DNA of 64,000 bases from Prunus persica (Eukaryota; Streptophyta; Magnoliopsida; Rosales; Rosaceae): assembly GCF_000346465.2 (NCBI RefSeq), contig NC_034015.1:13058637-13122636 (forward strand), read 5' to 3'. Every line of letters begins with the position of its first letter. Position 1 is the stretch's first letter. The notes under the pieces were generated by a model that worked only from the letters and a program-made list of their open reading frames with translations, had not been told where the DNA came from and searched no databases. A program made the translations under genes and the position numbers. Shown here in pieces: positions 34,732-48,209 of this stretch.

Positions 34732-37700
34732 TCCATCAGATGGCTTTACTGAAGATTTAACTTGAACAGATTACAAGGTGAAAGGGTTGCGATACATATA
34801 TATGTGAAAGGACAATAATGGTATCATGTGTAAGTAGCAGTAGGTACTACTGGCAGTGGTAACAAACATAAAACTTAATCGAGGTCTAGGAATCGTCCAG
34901 GCTGGATGATCATACAGTAATTCCTGTTCCAACCAAAATATATATATCTGGTCAGATGCAGATAACACATTTTGCATACATTTCCTCAGTTATGCTGGTG
35001 CCTTTGAAACTGTAGTTAAATCTTATATTGTCCCACAACGATCCACTAACAATGTTGTGCATCTCACTCTACTCCATTATCAAGTCTCCGTCAAAATATC
35101 AATAACGTGACTCTTAAGTGACCTGTCTAATGTTTTGCCACATAGGAGCCATTTCATCAGTTTTGAGGACTCGACAGTGGGAGCAAAATATCACAAAGGG
35201 GATCATTATGGCATCCCAAAAGTAACGTAGGGCTTGATCACTCTTAGTCTCCAAAAGGGAGATACACATTACATGAATTTATATTTTCCAGTACATGCAC
35301 ATTTCTCGAATTTCGCGTCGGAGTACTTAAACAGTCGAATGAATGGCGATGGCAGATTTTCTTACAAGTACATTGAGCTTTTAGCTGTAGAGAAGTTGAA
35401 CAACTGAAGCCAGTACTCGGTGTGTGCTTGCTTGAGAGGGAGACTCTTTACAATTTACAAAATGATGTCATAAGTTGCTCAGTAAATTTACTACGTACGA
35501 GTATCACTTTCCCGTTGAGATCCATTTACTGTCTTCCTTTTTCTTCATCAGTAGATTAATTTAGAGCATCTTTATATGCAGAACCTCTGCTCTGTGGACC
35601 TGCTTTAAAAGTAATGCCGCCTACCAGAAGTGTGCGTCCTGTAGATGCGTATGAATCTCACAATAGATATCACATGCATCAACGGCTAGAAATTAGTTAC
35701 TTTAAGTGCCCACACGTGACTGACCCAAGCATTCTCTTTTGTAATAACTATTGCAATTTGCAAGTTAGTAAACATGTGCCTGACTGTAATGAATTAAGTA
35801 ACCTCTGTGAAAGTTGAATCAGTTTCACGGTGAGGCAAACCAAACTGAACTTCCAAAAACATCACACTGAGGTTTGTGTCATTGCTTGTACAGTCCAAAC
35901 CGGCCCAACAACACAATACTCAAAATCCTCGTATGGTTAAGACCAATCCCCATTTGATTAGAGTTTGACGTTTGTGGTAAATTCCATTTGTGCTAACAAT
36001 TTTATTTTTGAAAGTTACAATATTTTGAAGTAGAAAATAAAAATAAATGAAATGTCATTTTAATAAAATCACCATAAATAAAATAAGTTCTGATGTGGAT
36101 TTTTTTTTTTTTGGGGCCAATATATAGTCTAATATATTGACATGGATATAAAGTCAGAGAGCTGTACTCAATATTTAATCTTACAGCAGAGATTAATTTG
36201 AAAATTCAAACAAGTATCAAAAGTCGGCAACATCCTCATTAAAATGGTATGAAAATAAGCCATAATTGACCAAAAGTTGAAATCTCAACTTACAAGAAAA
36301 TAGCCCACAGAAACAACATGGAGAAGCAATAAACGTGCACCTGTGGAACGTACAACATGAAAGGGCTAATACCATGCAGACATCATAATACCATTATTCA
36401 TGAATTAAAATACCACCCACCATTCTAGAGTCGCATTATCAGAATCCTTTCATTCTTAGGCGATTGCTAAGATGTGTGTGTCTTGATTATAGATACGTAT
36501 AAATCTCACCATGGGTGTCACATGCATCAACGACTAGAAATTAGTTATTTCACTCGTGACTAACGCAAGCATTCTCTTTCATAAGTATTGCAAGCTAGTA
36601 AGAGTTTTTTTGGTATCCTACTTGGATCCAATTTTATAAACTTAAAAACATATTTTAAGTCCAAAGTCACAAAACCCTGTTTGACAGGCCCATTTTAATT
36701 TCAATTTTTTTAGATCTTAAAATCACTATTTGAAAACTCATGCTTTTAAAAAGAACCATAGTTTTTTACTTTATTTTTTTGAATAAGATACCAAACAAGG
36801 CTTTAATTAGTACTTCATCTTCCCTTCACACTCTGAAAGTTGAATCAGTTTCATTCAATCATTGGTGGAGGCAAACCAAACTAAACAGATAGAATCAGTT
36901 GAAATTTCAACTTTTTGCTAAATGAGTTGAACTGAGGCTTACTTTAAACTGATTCAACTGATTCAATCATTCAATCAGAGATTAATTTGAAAATTCAAAC
37001 AAGTATCAAGAGTCGGCAACATCTTCATTAAAATGGTATGAAATAAGCCATAGTTGACATCAATATAATTGCAGACTATCCCAAACAAACATTTTCTTTG
37101 ATAGAGTGCATAAAAGGAAGAAGAAAATTAGTAACTCTGGAGAAAATAAAAGAAAATATGATGTGGAATATGCCTGCTGACATGGACATAGACTCAAAGG
37201 AGTTGAATGGGAGCTTGAATTGGGCCTGAAATAGTAGAAAACTCAACCCACTCTATAAAAATACCCAGAGTCCATTTTCAAAACAAAAAGACAATCCAAA
37301 CACCTATAAATTACAACACTGTCATCAATTTTGTCCAAGAAAAACCCACAATGAAGCCCAACCCACGTTTTATTAAATAAACCCAATTAAGACAGTTGAT
37401 GGGGTTTTTCCTCTAAATTTAACCTAGCGGCTTAAGCCATTAGGTGTAGGCGCTTTCCAGAGATGGAATCTTGTAGTTCTTCCTATTTGACTTGAAACCA
37501 ATCGGGAACTTGAGGAAGTATCTTGGCATGCCACTAATTCAAGAAAGAATTTCTCAAGAACATATGCGGACCCTCTTGGTTATGTTAAATAGAGTCCCAT
37601 CTAAGAAAACATAACTCTTTAGTACATGGCCGAGATCGAGACTCTTCAAAAGGTTCTCAAGGATCTAAAACAAGGAGTATATCATATTATTTTGATTCTT

Positions 37701-38267
37701 TTGTCCAACGATACTTCAATAGGTGAATGTAGGAAAGAGAGAAGTAATTGTAACAACATCAAAATAAATTGCCACAAAAAATCTAAATTCTTGATCAATG
37801 GAGAAATAATATCACCTTTTTAGTTCAATAAGAAATCAAAGTGTTTTTCTTTTATTTGTAGTTTCCTCTCAATGAAATTTGCCATGTTGCGCTAACTTAT
37901 TTACAAATACGCATGCAATCCGACAACACTTTAGGGTGAACACCCATCCGAACAAGTAGGTCGGTATTTTTCTCCCTTTTCCTGCATTTTGCTCAAAAGG
38001 TTGAAGGGATTAGAAAAAAACCTAAATGAGCTCAGTTCAAAGCTCTAAGAGGGATAAAAAAAAAAAAACCTCCATATCTTACCACCGCTTTACTCCTTGG
38101 CTAAATCACACATGTACAAAAAGGGAATTTCATGTATAAAATATTAATAAATGCATGATAGGTGGATGATTTTGGGGGTTTTCTTCTTCTTTCCAAATTA
38201 GATTAATCAGGGTATCTTTATATTATTGATGGTTGAATTGGGTATATATACATACATATATATACAG
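34732..38267. other. Gene-free region with a diverged segmental duplication
   Basis: Two related segments, about 35636-36270 and 36490-37060, share several blocks in order (see the separate entry). The rest is AT-rich DNA without protein-like frames. The region near 37430-37700 contains a short open frame (MAEIETLQKVLKDLKQ) with no recognised homology. Confidence 0.4.
35636..37060. repeat. Diverged direct duplication, about 0.8 kb period
   Basis: Blocks shared in order are: TCACATGCATCAACG followed by CTAGAAATTAGTTA (35669 and 36510), GCAAGCATTCTCTTT-type, AAGTTGAATCAGTTTCA (35811 and 36837), GAGGCAAACCAAACT, and CAGAGATTAATTTGAAAATT through GGTATGAAA (36186 and 36976). Spacing between copies varies (about 790-1030 bp), showing indels since the duplication. 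Confidence 0.75.
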
Positions 38268-38663
38268 AGAGCTTCCCTTGAGGGATCCCTCAAATAAACT
38301 TATTCGAGGGACACCCCTTGTAGGCCCCACTCCGGATTGTATTTCACTAATCCAAACCGTCTATTTTGTAAATACTCATTCAAAGATCATCTCTACAAAA
38401 AATCACTTGAATCCGATATCATTTGACCACTCAATTAAGTTATTGAAATTTTAGCATTTTCTTGAAGCACTGTGTTCATTGATTTTGTAAGACACAATTG
38501 GATGTCGAAACGGTTTCCGATTTGTCTAATTTTTTGTAAAGATGATCTATAAATGAAGACCTAAAAAATAAATGGTTTGGATCATTGGGAAAAAAATTGT
38601 AGGGTACCCTAAAGGGCGTCCCTCAAATAAAATTATTTGAGGGATCCCTCAATAGAAGGAGAC
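38268..38663. mobile_element. Foldback MITE copy B, complete
   Basis: The element has inverted termini of about 45 bp built around the palindrome GAGGGATCCCTCAAATAA. The left end is TTGAGGGATCCCTCAAATAA and the right end TTATTTGAGGGATCCCTCAA. The second block GAGGGACACCCC on the left mirrors GGGCGTCCCTC on the right. It is inserted in a TA-rich microsatellite (TATATACATACATATATATA). There is no coding capacity. Confidence 0.82.
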
Positions 38664-38679
38664 TGCATATATATATATA

Positions 38680-39070
38680 GCTTTCATTGAGGGATCTTTC
38701 AAATTAACTTATTTGAGGCACCTTTGGAGGGCCCACTCCGCATTGTATTTCACTAATCTAAACAATCTATGTTTTAAATAATCATTCAAAGATCATTTCT
38801 TCAAAAAATCACTTGAATCCGATATCATTTGACCACTCAATTGTGTTATTGAAATTTTAGTACTTTCTTGAAGTATCGTGTTCATTGATTTTGTAAGATA
38901 TAATTGGATGTCGAAACAGTTGCCAATTTGTCTAATTTTTTACAAGGATAATCTATGAATGTAGACTTAAAAAAATAGATGATTTGGATCGTTGGAAAAA
39001 AAAAATTCATAAGGTATCCTAAAGGGTGTCCCTCAAAAATTATTTGAAAGATTCCTCAATAAAAGGGGAT
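38680..39070. mobile_element. Foldback MITE copy C, complete
   Basis: This has the same architecture and internal sequence as copy B, separated from it by only about 17 bp of TA repeat. Left GAGGGATCTTTCAAATTA and right TTATTTGAAAGATTCCTCAA show more decay than in B. The two copies lie in the same orientation. Confidence 0.8.
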
Positions 39071-39460
39071 ATATATATATATATTCCAATTTTTAATCTT
39101 ACACAAGGATTCGCTAAACTTTTGAATGTAAGATTTTTATTTTTATTTTGAGATTTTCTATTTAAACCCCACACTTCTCTTAGTTCACCCCAACTTTTAG
39201 TTTAAATTTTCACAATTTCTAATAAAACTCCACTATCTTCCCAAACTACCCTTAAATAGACCCCAAACTGAAAAAATAAGAACTAAAAGAGATTTTCTAT
39301 TTAAACCCCACAATTTTCTTTTGTTCCCAACAAAAAAAAAAAACACAAACAAATGAAACCCCAAATTCGAAATTTAATACTTTCTAGAGAAAGAGAACAA
39401 CTTTACCTCTCTCCAAGAACCGTCAACTGGAATTCTAACACTTGGGTCTTGTTGAGTTGA

Positions 39461-39513
<53 letters not shown>

Positions 39514-41202
39514 AATAGGAAGTTGAAAGGAGTTTTCTAAAACTTAATATGAAGAGTGGTGGGGTGTGTGTATAAATGTACTAGGGTTAATTATTAAGTT
39601 GGATGACCTTTTTTGTCTTTTTATACAATAATAAAATTTACAGCTTATAATGATTTAAGTATTAGGGAGAAGAAAGAGAAATGTGAGGTTTAAATATAAA
39701 ATCTCTTTATTTTTTATAGACGTACTAATTTCATTAATAAATGGGCATTACAAGATCAAAGCCCCACAAAGGGCTCTTGCAAACAAAAAAAGATACAAAA
39801 AATAACCACAACTATTGCAAGACAATAAGCAAAAATAATTTTACATCTTGAAGACTCAGCTCATCAGGAATTGAAAACATAAGAGGATCCATAAAGCCAC
39901 TGCATTCGGTGCTGAAATAAAATCATATGAGAGATGATAACTCTTCACCAATTTGGGAGTTGGGGATAGAAAACATCTACAAGTGAAAAAGCAAATCCCG
40001 CTCAACTTCCACTAGGATACATCATCACAACATCTCCCAAACACCCATACCCTCAAAAGCACCATTTGATAGTATATCCACAAAATTAACAATTCCAACC
40101 CTCAGTACGAAGATTTGATGGACATCCACCTTATCAACCTCAAACCTGCAAAGACACCACAACAGAAGCAAAAAAAAGATAGATATACACAAATCTACAA
40201 ATTCCAACCAAAAGGTTGGTAGGACGACCCTAGAACAACTAGGGGAAACAAACCTTGCTAAACACAAGGGAATTTGTTGATTGCTCCGTCCGTGGAAAAA
40301 CTCATGTTCGTTGTAAGAAGATCACTGAAGAAAGGGTTGCAAAAGCCTAGCACGAAATCGGCTAGGAAGAAAAGCCCTCCACAAATCCGGGGAGAGATAA
40401 TCCAGTTTATTCGTATGATGGGATGATTCCTCTAGGAAGAAAGAAAGAAAGAAAGAAGATGGAAGGAAAAAGAGGAGTAGCAGCCTCCCCCCCTCCAAAA
40501 AAAAAATTTGTTCTATTTGTGGGGGCTAATTCATTTTCTTTAGATAAAAAAGTCCCATATAGCAGTAATAACATTGTGTTTGATAGAAATGAAAGAGGGG
40601 GGAAAAAAAAACAATTTTGATGATTTCGTATACAAAGGTAAATTATGGTTGCATTTGGGTGAGAATGGTAACAATTTTTGAAACTTCTATTTGACAAAAC
40701 AAAAACTTTGATATAATTCAAACGCTTATATAAATTGATGATCATGTAACTGAGAATAATAATTTTTTCAGTTAAAAATGAAAAATCATTGTAATTGTGA
40801 ATGCGTCATGCATGTATGATGTATTTATTGGTAAATTTATCGGTTTCTTTAAGGGGTTTAGGATTCAGAAAGATATGCTTCCAAACATGCTGTGCACGTT
40901 AAGGAAAGAAAAGAACGTGCCAAGCTTGTTAGGTACGTAGCATGAAATTCAAAAGTGAAACCTAAATAAAGTACATGACCAGCCCTATTGCCTCGATTGG
41001 AAATTTTAATTTTAATTTTAATATGGAGCTAGAAAAGGTCAGTGGCCTGTAATTAATTAGCACGTAAATCCATTAATACCATATTAATATATATCCAAGA
41101 GAAAAGCCACTACTCCACAACTCTCTCTCTCTCTCCTCCATCTCTCCAACCCCTAGACCTGTTCAAATACAGAAGTTTTTTTTTCTTCTCCATTATCTTC
41201 TA
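39071..41202. other. Gene-free region upstream of TBL
   Basis: This contains an AGATTTTCTATTTAAACCCCAC direct repeat of about 22 bp (39151 and 39290), a GA microsatellite (39469-39508) and a GAAA-repeat area (40438-40456). No gene is visible. Confidence 0.45.
39469..39508. repeat. (GA)n microsatellite
   Basis: Twenty GA units in AT-rich non-coding DNA 1.7 kb upstream of the TBL gene. Confidence 0.9.
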
Positions 41203-43366
41203 ATGGATCTCCAGCCCTCTCAACAATCTCAGAAGCTCCAAAGTTTCCCCTTTTCCATTCTAATCAGAAGAGAACTTCGTTATGCGGTCTCTTTCTTCCT
41301 GCTCCTAGTCTCTTCCTTATTTATTCTTAGTCTTGTAACCCCATTTGACTCGCAGTTTCTATCTGATCATTTGGGTTTCTTATCCCAAATCCTACCAACT
41401 AATCACAATATATCTCCAGGGACTTGTGATTATTCCTATGGCAGATGGGTCCGCGACGAGAGCCATCCACTTCAGCCCTACACCGAAAACTGCCCGTTCC
41501 TAGACCCGGGCTTCCGGTGCAGCCAAAGTGGTCGAAAAGACGAAGGTTATCGGAGATGGCGGTGGCAGCCGGCTGGCTGTGATGTTTTGAGGTGAGTTTG
41601 TCGTGGAGTTTTCAGAAGCATGTTTCATGCACAGTGCACGCATGCTTTGTCTTATATTAAGTCTAAGTTAGGATGGTCTTGTTTGTTGCGTTTGGAGTCT
41701 CGCATATTGTAGCTACATTTTAGGTTAAACTCTCATAGAACCAGATAAACATTCGTGAACATTTTCGTATCCTCAGGTTCTTTCTGAGCCGGTTTCTATC
41801 TCACGTGGTAGAACACTGCTCAACGAACAAACAAAAATTAGTCGTCTACTCCCCTTATTCTTCCGATCATAAAGGGGCAAACACCCTTTTAAGATGAAGT
41901 AGATACTTTTAACCACATCAAAACTTTAAATTTTAAATAGATTACGGTCTTAATATGGCCCAAGTAAAACAGGGCTTTCGCATGCATATTTTCCTTAAAA
42001 TAACAAAGTTCGAAGTTGACGATGATATCCATAAGTTCACAAGGTTTAAACAACTAACCTAATTGATGAGTTTTGCTTCTTCCTCCTCATGATCTCAGAT
42101 TTAATGCAAGTGACTTCTTGCAAAGGAGCAGAAACGGACGGATAGTGTTTGCTGGCGACTCGATCGGAAGGAACCAGTGGGAATCTTTGTTATGCATGCT
42201 AGCAGAAGCAGTGTCCAACAAGTCTAGAATCTATGAAGTGAACGGGAACCCCATAACCAAACACAAGGGTTTTCTCTCCATGCGGTTCGAGGATTACAAC
42301 CTCACAGTTGAATATTACAGGGCACCCTTCCTTGTGGTTGTAGGGCACCCACCCCATAACTCACCGGACCAAGTCAAGACCACAATCAAGCTCGACCAGT
42401 TCCACTGGTACTCCAAACATTGGGTGGGGGCCGATGTCCTAATTTTCAGTGCAGGGCACTGGTGGAACCAAGACAAAACAGTAAGGATGTACGACCCTCC
42501 CTTCACATATCTAATTTTCAATCTATGACCACACATTTACAAAAAGTTTCACCTAATCAACGATTCGATCCAAATTAACAGTTCGACAACATAACAAGCG
42601 GCAAAGTAAAAATCACTGGACTTATTGTTTTCTGGCCATCTTGTGTTTCAGGGGATGCTACTTTGAGGAAGGCGGGAAAGTGAACTCCACAATGGATGTG
42701 ATGGAAGCATTTAGGAGGTCTTTACAAACCTGGAAGTTTTGGGTGTTAGAGAATATAGAACCTCTAAAGACTCATGTTTTCTTTCGTAGCTACTCCCCGG
42801 TACATTACAGGCAAGTATAAACAGATATCTATATGACTATAACTTTCATAGTTAAAGTCGAGGACGAAAATTTTCCATTTACATTCTTCAACACTATGGA
42901 TCCCAAAAGAATGAAATGCAGTCAGTGTAGTTTGGTGACTTTACAACTTTCTATTCCTTAACAGTTGCCACCATGCATGGCCTAAATTAAGGAATTGATA
43001 ATTAATGAGTCTAAGAGGTTTTAACATGTAAATTGCAGGAACGGGACATGGAACGAAGGGGGACTTTGCGATCCCTATTTGGAGCCAGAAACAGACTACA
43101 AAAATCTTGAAGCTGACCCAGTGAATAATCTATACATATCTGAATCAATCAAACAGATGGAATATGAAAACTGGAAGGTCCAGTTCTTAAACATCACATA
43201 TCTAACAGAGTTCAGGAAGGATGGTCACCCTTCAAAGTACCGTGAGCCAGGGACTCCAGCCGATGCTCCACAAGATTGCAGCCACTGGTGCCTACCCGGA
43301 GTGCCTGACACATGGAATGCACTAATTTATGCCAATTTACTGGCAAAAGGATTCAGAACCAAGTGA
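41203..43366 (+). CDS. TBL: Trichome birefringence-like protein (TBL8/9-type polysaccharide O-acetyltransferase)
   Basis: This is a Golgi type II membrane protein expected to O-acetylate a cell-wall polysaccharide; the specific acceptor cannot be told. Exons are 41203-41591, 42099-42488, 42652-42810 and 43039-43366, giving 421 aa. A short cytosolic N-terminus precedes a transmembrane helix (about residues 27-45). The TBL domain follows: [31 protein letters not shown]. The GDS motif ([14 protein letters not shown], Gly149-Ser151) and the DxxH motif ([15 protein letters not shown], Asp392/His395) supply the catalytic residues. Intron 3 uses a GC donor (AG|GCAAGT), needed to keep HYR-NGTW in frame. 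Exon 2 ends at 42488, not at the nearer GTAAGG, because only that gives the conserved KTVRMGCYF. The assignment to the TBL8/9 branch rests partly on neighbours (NGAL, LETM1-like), as in Arabidopsis. Confidence 0.92.
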
Positions 43367-43443
43367 GAGAAAAGACAGCATACCTCGGATTCGAAAATTT
43401 ATTTTGAGTAAGGACAACTGTACATAATCAGCATTGCTTCTAC
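43367..43443. other. 77-bp tail-to-tail spacer between TBL and LETM1-like stop codons
   Basis: The TBL stop (43364-43366) and the LETM1-like stop (43444-43446, minus strand) are so close that normal-length 3' UTRs of the two genes must overlap on opposite strands. An AT-rich sequence around 43398 (AAAATTTATTTTGAG) may hold polyadenylation signals. Confidence 0.7.
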
Positions 43444-46400
43444 TCAAGCTAGTTCCTCCATGCTTTCGTTGGAACTGTCTTCACTGCTTTCCATTTCCTT
43501 CAGTTTCTCAACCTGCCTCAAGAGATCCAATCTTTCTGGTCCATAGGTCGATGGTATCTGTCAAAGAAACATATCAATGGACACTAAAAAACATAAGTTT
43601 GGATGTCATGAAGAGTAGGAACTGAAACTCTAGAAATCAAAATTCACGCACCAGAGCTGGTACATATCTCTGAATAGCAGCCAACATAGCTGCATGTCCA
43701 ACAGCAGTGACCTGTAAGACACAAGTTATCTCTATCTTAAGTTCAAATAGGTCAAGAGCCAAGAGGTGCATCTAGTCTGGTCATGTGTAAGCATAAACTA
43801 GCACAGGTTTTGCAAAAATGTTAGGAGAAACAGATGAATGATCGATTCATCATATATTTCAGGCTTTCATTTCTTTTTTTTGGCCTTATGATTGAAGATA
43901 ATTTAACCCAACCCTGAACCCCATTCCATATTTATGTGAACAGCATATCCAAAAGAGACCAAGTCATATGTCCATAAACCTCCCCCAATGACATATCCGA
44001 AGTCGCACATCAGTGCACTATACACAAACAGCATAATATCCAAAATGCACCTAAATTCCATAAACCTCCCCAATAGCATAAAGGCTAAATCATCTGTGGC
44101 GATACTCGAACTTCAACTAAAGGGGCAACAAATGCCCTGATTTGAGACAAGACAGAGATACAATAAACCACATCATCCAGATGAAGAACCAAGATGAGAG
44201 CTATACCATTTATATATTTTTTTGGCCGGAATCATTCCTATGTTCATATAAGTATAAGAAAGATATCAGGAAAAATCTTACAGGAAGAAGCATTAAGACA
44301 CCGATAGGAAAAACTGATGCTAAGTCGGTCAGAGTTCTTCGCAAAATTTTCTTTTCTTTTTCTGTCAGTTCATCTCCAATCAAGACCCTTCTAAGCAACC
44401 CCGTAGCAGCAGCAGTGTCAATAGCTAGCAATTGAGTTCCTTGCCACACATCCTGCTCAACATTTTTTAGAAGAAACAAAAAATTAAATTTTATTAATGA
44501 AAGGGAAATTAAAATCTGTGAATAAGCAGCACACAGCAACAGAGATGAAACTAATACAACTATTATTTTCCTGCGCATCAAAGTACAAATTATAATCAAG
44601 ACGTCGACAGATCTTTAATATATATCCTAAATCTTAATTGGCTTGGTGGTAATTAAATGGACGGGATTAAAGGAGGCTTGGTCCTCATTCTGAATAATTT
44701 TCTCATCAAAGTATCAAAATAAAATTAGAGTAAAACCAACATTAAACCTTATCCAATTAGAACATCACACATGTTTTGAGATCACAAGTTCCGCACATAG
44801 TCTGTACGTGTACTTCTATTTCAACATGCCTAGTCTGATTAAATTTATCTATAAGGATTCAAGCAGAGTTAATAAATTTAAGGTGATGGGAATATTCACT
44901 TGATTTCTAAATATTAAAATTCCTTTTTCTTTTTCTCAATTTTCTTGGCCCAAGTGTAAGCCAAGAGTGTCTTACTAGTTGACAAAGATCATCATTTACC
45001 ATCTGAAGCCAAAAAAAACTCATACCGTGCTAGCTTCTTTTAGCTTGTCAAACGATTTTTCAATGATATTCTCTTTCTTCTGAACTTGGACTAGTTGAGT
45101 AGCTCCAATGTCATCCTCATACGTAGAACTATCATCAGCAGGCTTAATATCCTGTTTTTAAAAAAAAATTCCACAACATAAGCATATCATAAGAGTTTGA
45201 ATAACAGTTTTTGCAAATTGGAATTCATTGCCCATCAAATTTCTTATTCGTCCAAGGAATATGGTATCCAGTTGTACAAACTTTAAATACCTCATTTTCT
45301 GATTGATCAGCACTCCTTTGCACCCGCTTTTCAAGTTCTATCAGCTCATTCCTTAAAAGTTCAAAACGCTGGATTTTAGTTGATTCTGGGTCTTCAAAAT
45401 CAATATTTGAAGCAGTCTGCTCAACAAATTCATTATCCTGTATGCAAGAAAGGAACATTAATCAGGTAACTTTTGTTTGAGAAATTGCACATTTCCAATA
45501 ACAAAATAGATATATGCTACTGAATCAAGTGACACAATGGCAACAAGGAATAATCTCATAATCAGAGAACCAAGAGCGTACTTAATAATGATTCTCCACA
45601 CTTGAAAGTAAAGTACATGCTCTTATGATATTTTTTGCATGCCATGTTGCTTAGCTGAGAACAGAGAGTGAAAGAGACAGCTATTCCATCTCCATTCAGC
45701 ACCACATAAGGGGCAACAAGGTGGACTAGCAACCCCACTTAGTCAATAACTAATAGCCTAACTTTTCAAATCTGTATTTAAAAGGACAACTAAAAGAAGG
45801 AACAAAAAAATATAATAGAGGGCTAATAAAGCAGCTACAGGGGATAAACAAACATACATGTTAATATGCATAAACATATTATCATGTGAATGCAAACAAA
45901 TACTATTACGGTGGCAACTTCAACCTCATTACTCTAGTGATAAACGACCTTGTCCTAACCAGAAAATAAATATCAAAATAGTAATATTGTTGTTAACTTT
46001 GGTCAAAACAGATCTAAATTTGGGCCAGCAGTATATGCAACCTTTTTCAGATACAAGAATTCCAGTTAAAAGCTAACGCATTTGGCAATTAAATAGCATG
46101 ATAGTGAATAAGCAAATGCATAAGCAATTAATGAATAGATCATTGTGAAAATGAGGCATACAGGTTCTTCCACGATCAACTCAGGATTCGACTTTCTGGT
46201 TGGAGGGCGCATAAAGGAGCTCCACAATCCGCGAGAGTTACTGGAAGCTCTAAAAATAAATTTTTGAAATAAGATTTGCTTATCATTGAAATGCATTAAA
46301 CCCAAAAAAAATGAAAAAATAAATAAATTATTATATATATAGTAGGTCATCAAGGAGTAATAAAAACTTAAGTTAAAGGAATGGTCAAGCACATGTACAA

Positions 46401-48167
46401 TAGCTTAAGCGTCACACACACCTGTTGCCCCCATCAATCATCATGTTACCATTCTTTCTGTTTTTCCCTATAAGGAACTGTTGCTGCTTGTTAATAGAAG
46501 ACCGGGAGCGATTACCTTCCTGGATGACAAGCACATAAGTACAACTAAGACAAATGAGAATTCACAAAATTCTACGAGGACAAAAAGTCACATAACAAAT
46601 GTGTAAGTGCAAACCTAAGAAACGGAGGTTGGCATCAGATAGACTTTTTACAATTACAGTGCATTAGTCGGTAATAAAGAAACTTAAGAGATAAAGTAGG
46701 TAAATTTGGGAAGGAAGCCAAACAACATAATCTAAAAATGCAGGCAAAAGCACCATCAGACTTGGTGGTTTTCATCCTCTAATTTTCTATCTAATACATG
46801 TAATTATCTATAACTATAGGACACTTTGTAGGTAATTAACCTACATCATTTCTCGCAACATCAAGAAATGAAGACATCCATCTGTTAGTTATAACAAAAC
46901 ATGAAATAAACACAGAAAAGCTGAATAGTTAGAAAGAACAAAAAACTGCGAAGTTCACCAACTTTCTATTAATAAATTAGTTGGATGGTGCACATACATC
47001 AGCTGTTGGTGGTCAAAACACACAATTGTCAGCAAGATATTACAATAAAATGAAGAAATACCTCCTTAAGGGAAGCTGCTTTGGTTCTAAAGGACGCCTC
47101 CAAAAATTCAGCCTCTTTCTTGAGCTTCCTTATCTTCTCAAGGTCAGAACAAGCAGCTTTTATATGCTCTTTTCCTGAGTTAGAACTTGACACATGCAAA
47201 TCCTGAAGCAACTTTTCTAGTCTTATCACCGCTTCTTCAACACTCTCCAAGGCCTGACACCAAAGGCCATTTCCACTATATGATCAGAAGCATTCAACAA
47301 GTTCCAAATCAAAAGAATAAGCTTGAATACTGAGCCACAAAAGAACCTTTTTATAGTTTTCACCAGTAAGACCACAAATGAAATCAGATACTTGTTCATG
47401 TAGCTTAGCAGTTAAAGTAGGCCACTGCAATGACAAGGCTCAGAACTACCATCTATAATAATTTTACCATCGTGCAAATTTATTTGACACTGGAACTACA
47501 TAAGTCTAATTGATAATATCAATAAATCAACACAAAAAAAATAACATGCAAATGCACAAATATACATATAGATCAATGGCGCTGTGTATTACTTCAAAGT
47601 ACTAAAAATCTAGATGTCCCTATCAGTACAGCATGGTGGTAAATCCACGCACATCCAAGAGCTTGTCTGGGTTCAAGCCCCAGAAGTATCCCTTATATTG
47701 TCCCCTAATATCTACAACACATAAACAGGAAGTATAGAGCCCTTGTGACCATTAATGCATGGTTAACCCAAAAATATATATGGAACAATACTGGCTTAAA
47801 ATTTAACTAAAGAAGCATTAACTTAGTGCACTCATAATGAACATAACATAAAAGGGAATAAGCCAACCTTGTCAAAAGAATCCAATTCTTTCTCAGATGG
47901 TGGACGAGTTCCAGATCTAGTCCTCTCAACAGTGTTATCGGAATAGCTTTTCATCTTTTCATTCCTGCATCACATTTAAAAGGAGTAATCTCCAACTATT
48001 AAGTAATCAAACTGACTGTTACGGTCAGAGAAAAAAAAACACATAACTGACACAGCTCTTGGTAGGGGAGGAGGGATCCTTTAGTCATAATAATTTTATT
48101 ATAATACTAGAAATTATAAAAGGAAACACTTGAGAGAGATACTTGTAAATATACAGTAAAATATAGC

Positions 48168-48209
<42 letters not shown>

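Noticed and set aside
42473..42486. Donor GTAAGG at 42481 for TBL exon 2
   Set aside because: It is a better donor consensus, but joining it to exon 3 causes a frame shift. The donor at 42489 restores KTVRMGCYF.
47632..47692. tRNA gene
   Set aside because: A- and B-box-like sequences are present, but no cloverleaf with an acceptor stem could be drawn; kept only as a weak SINE candidate.
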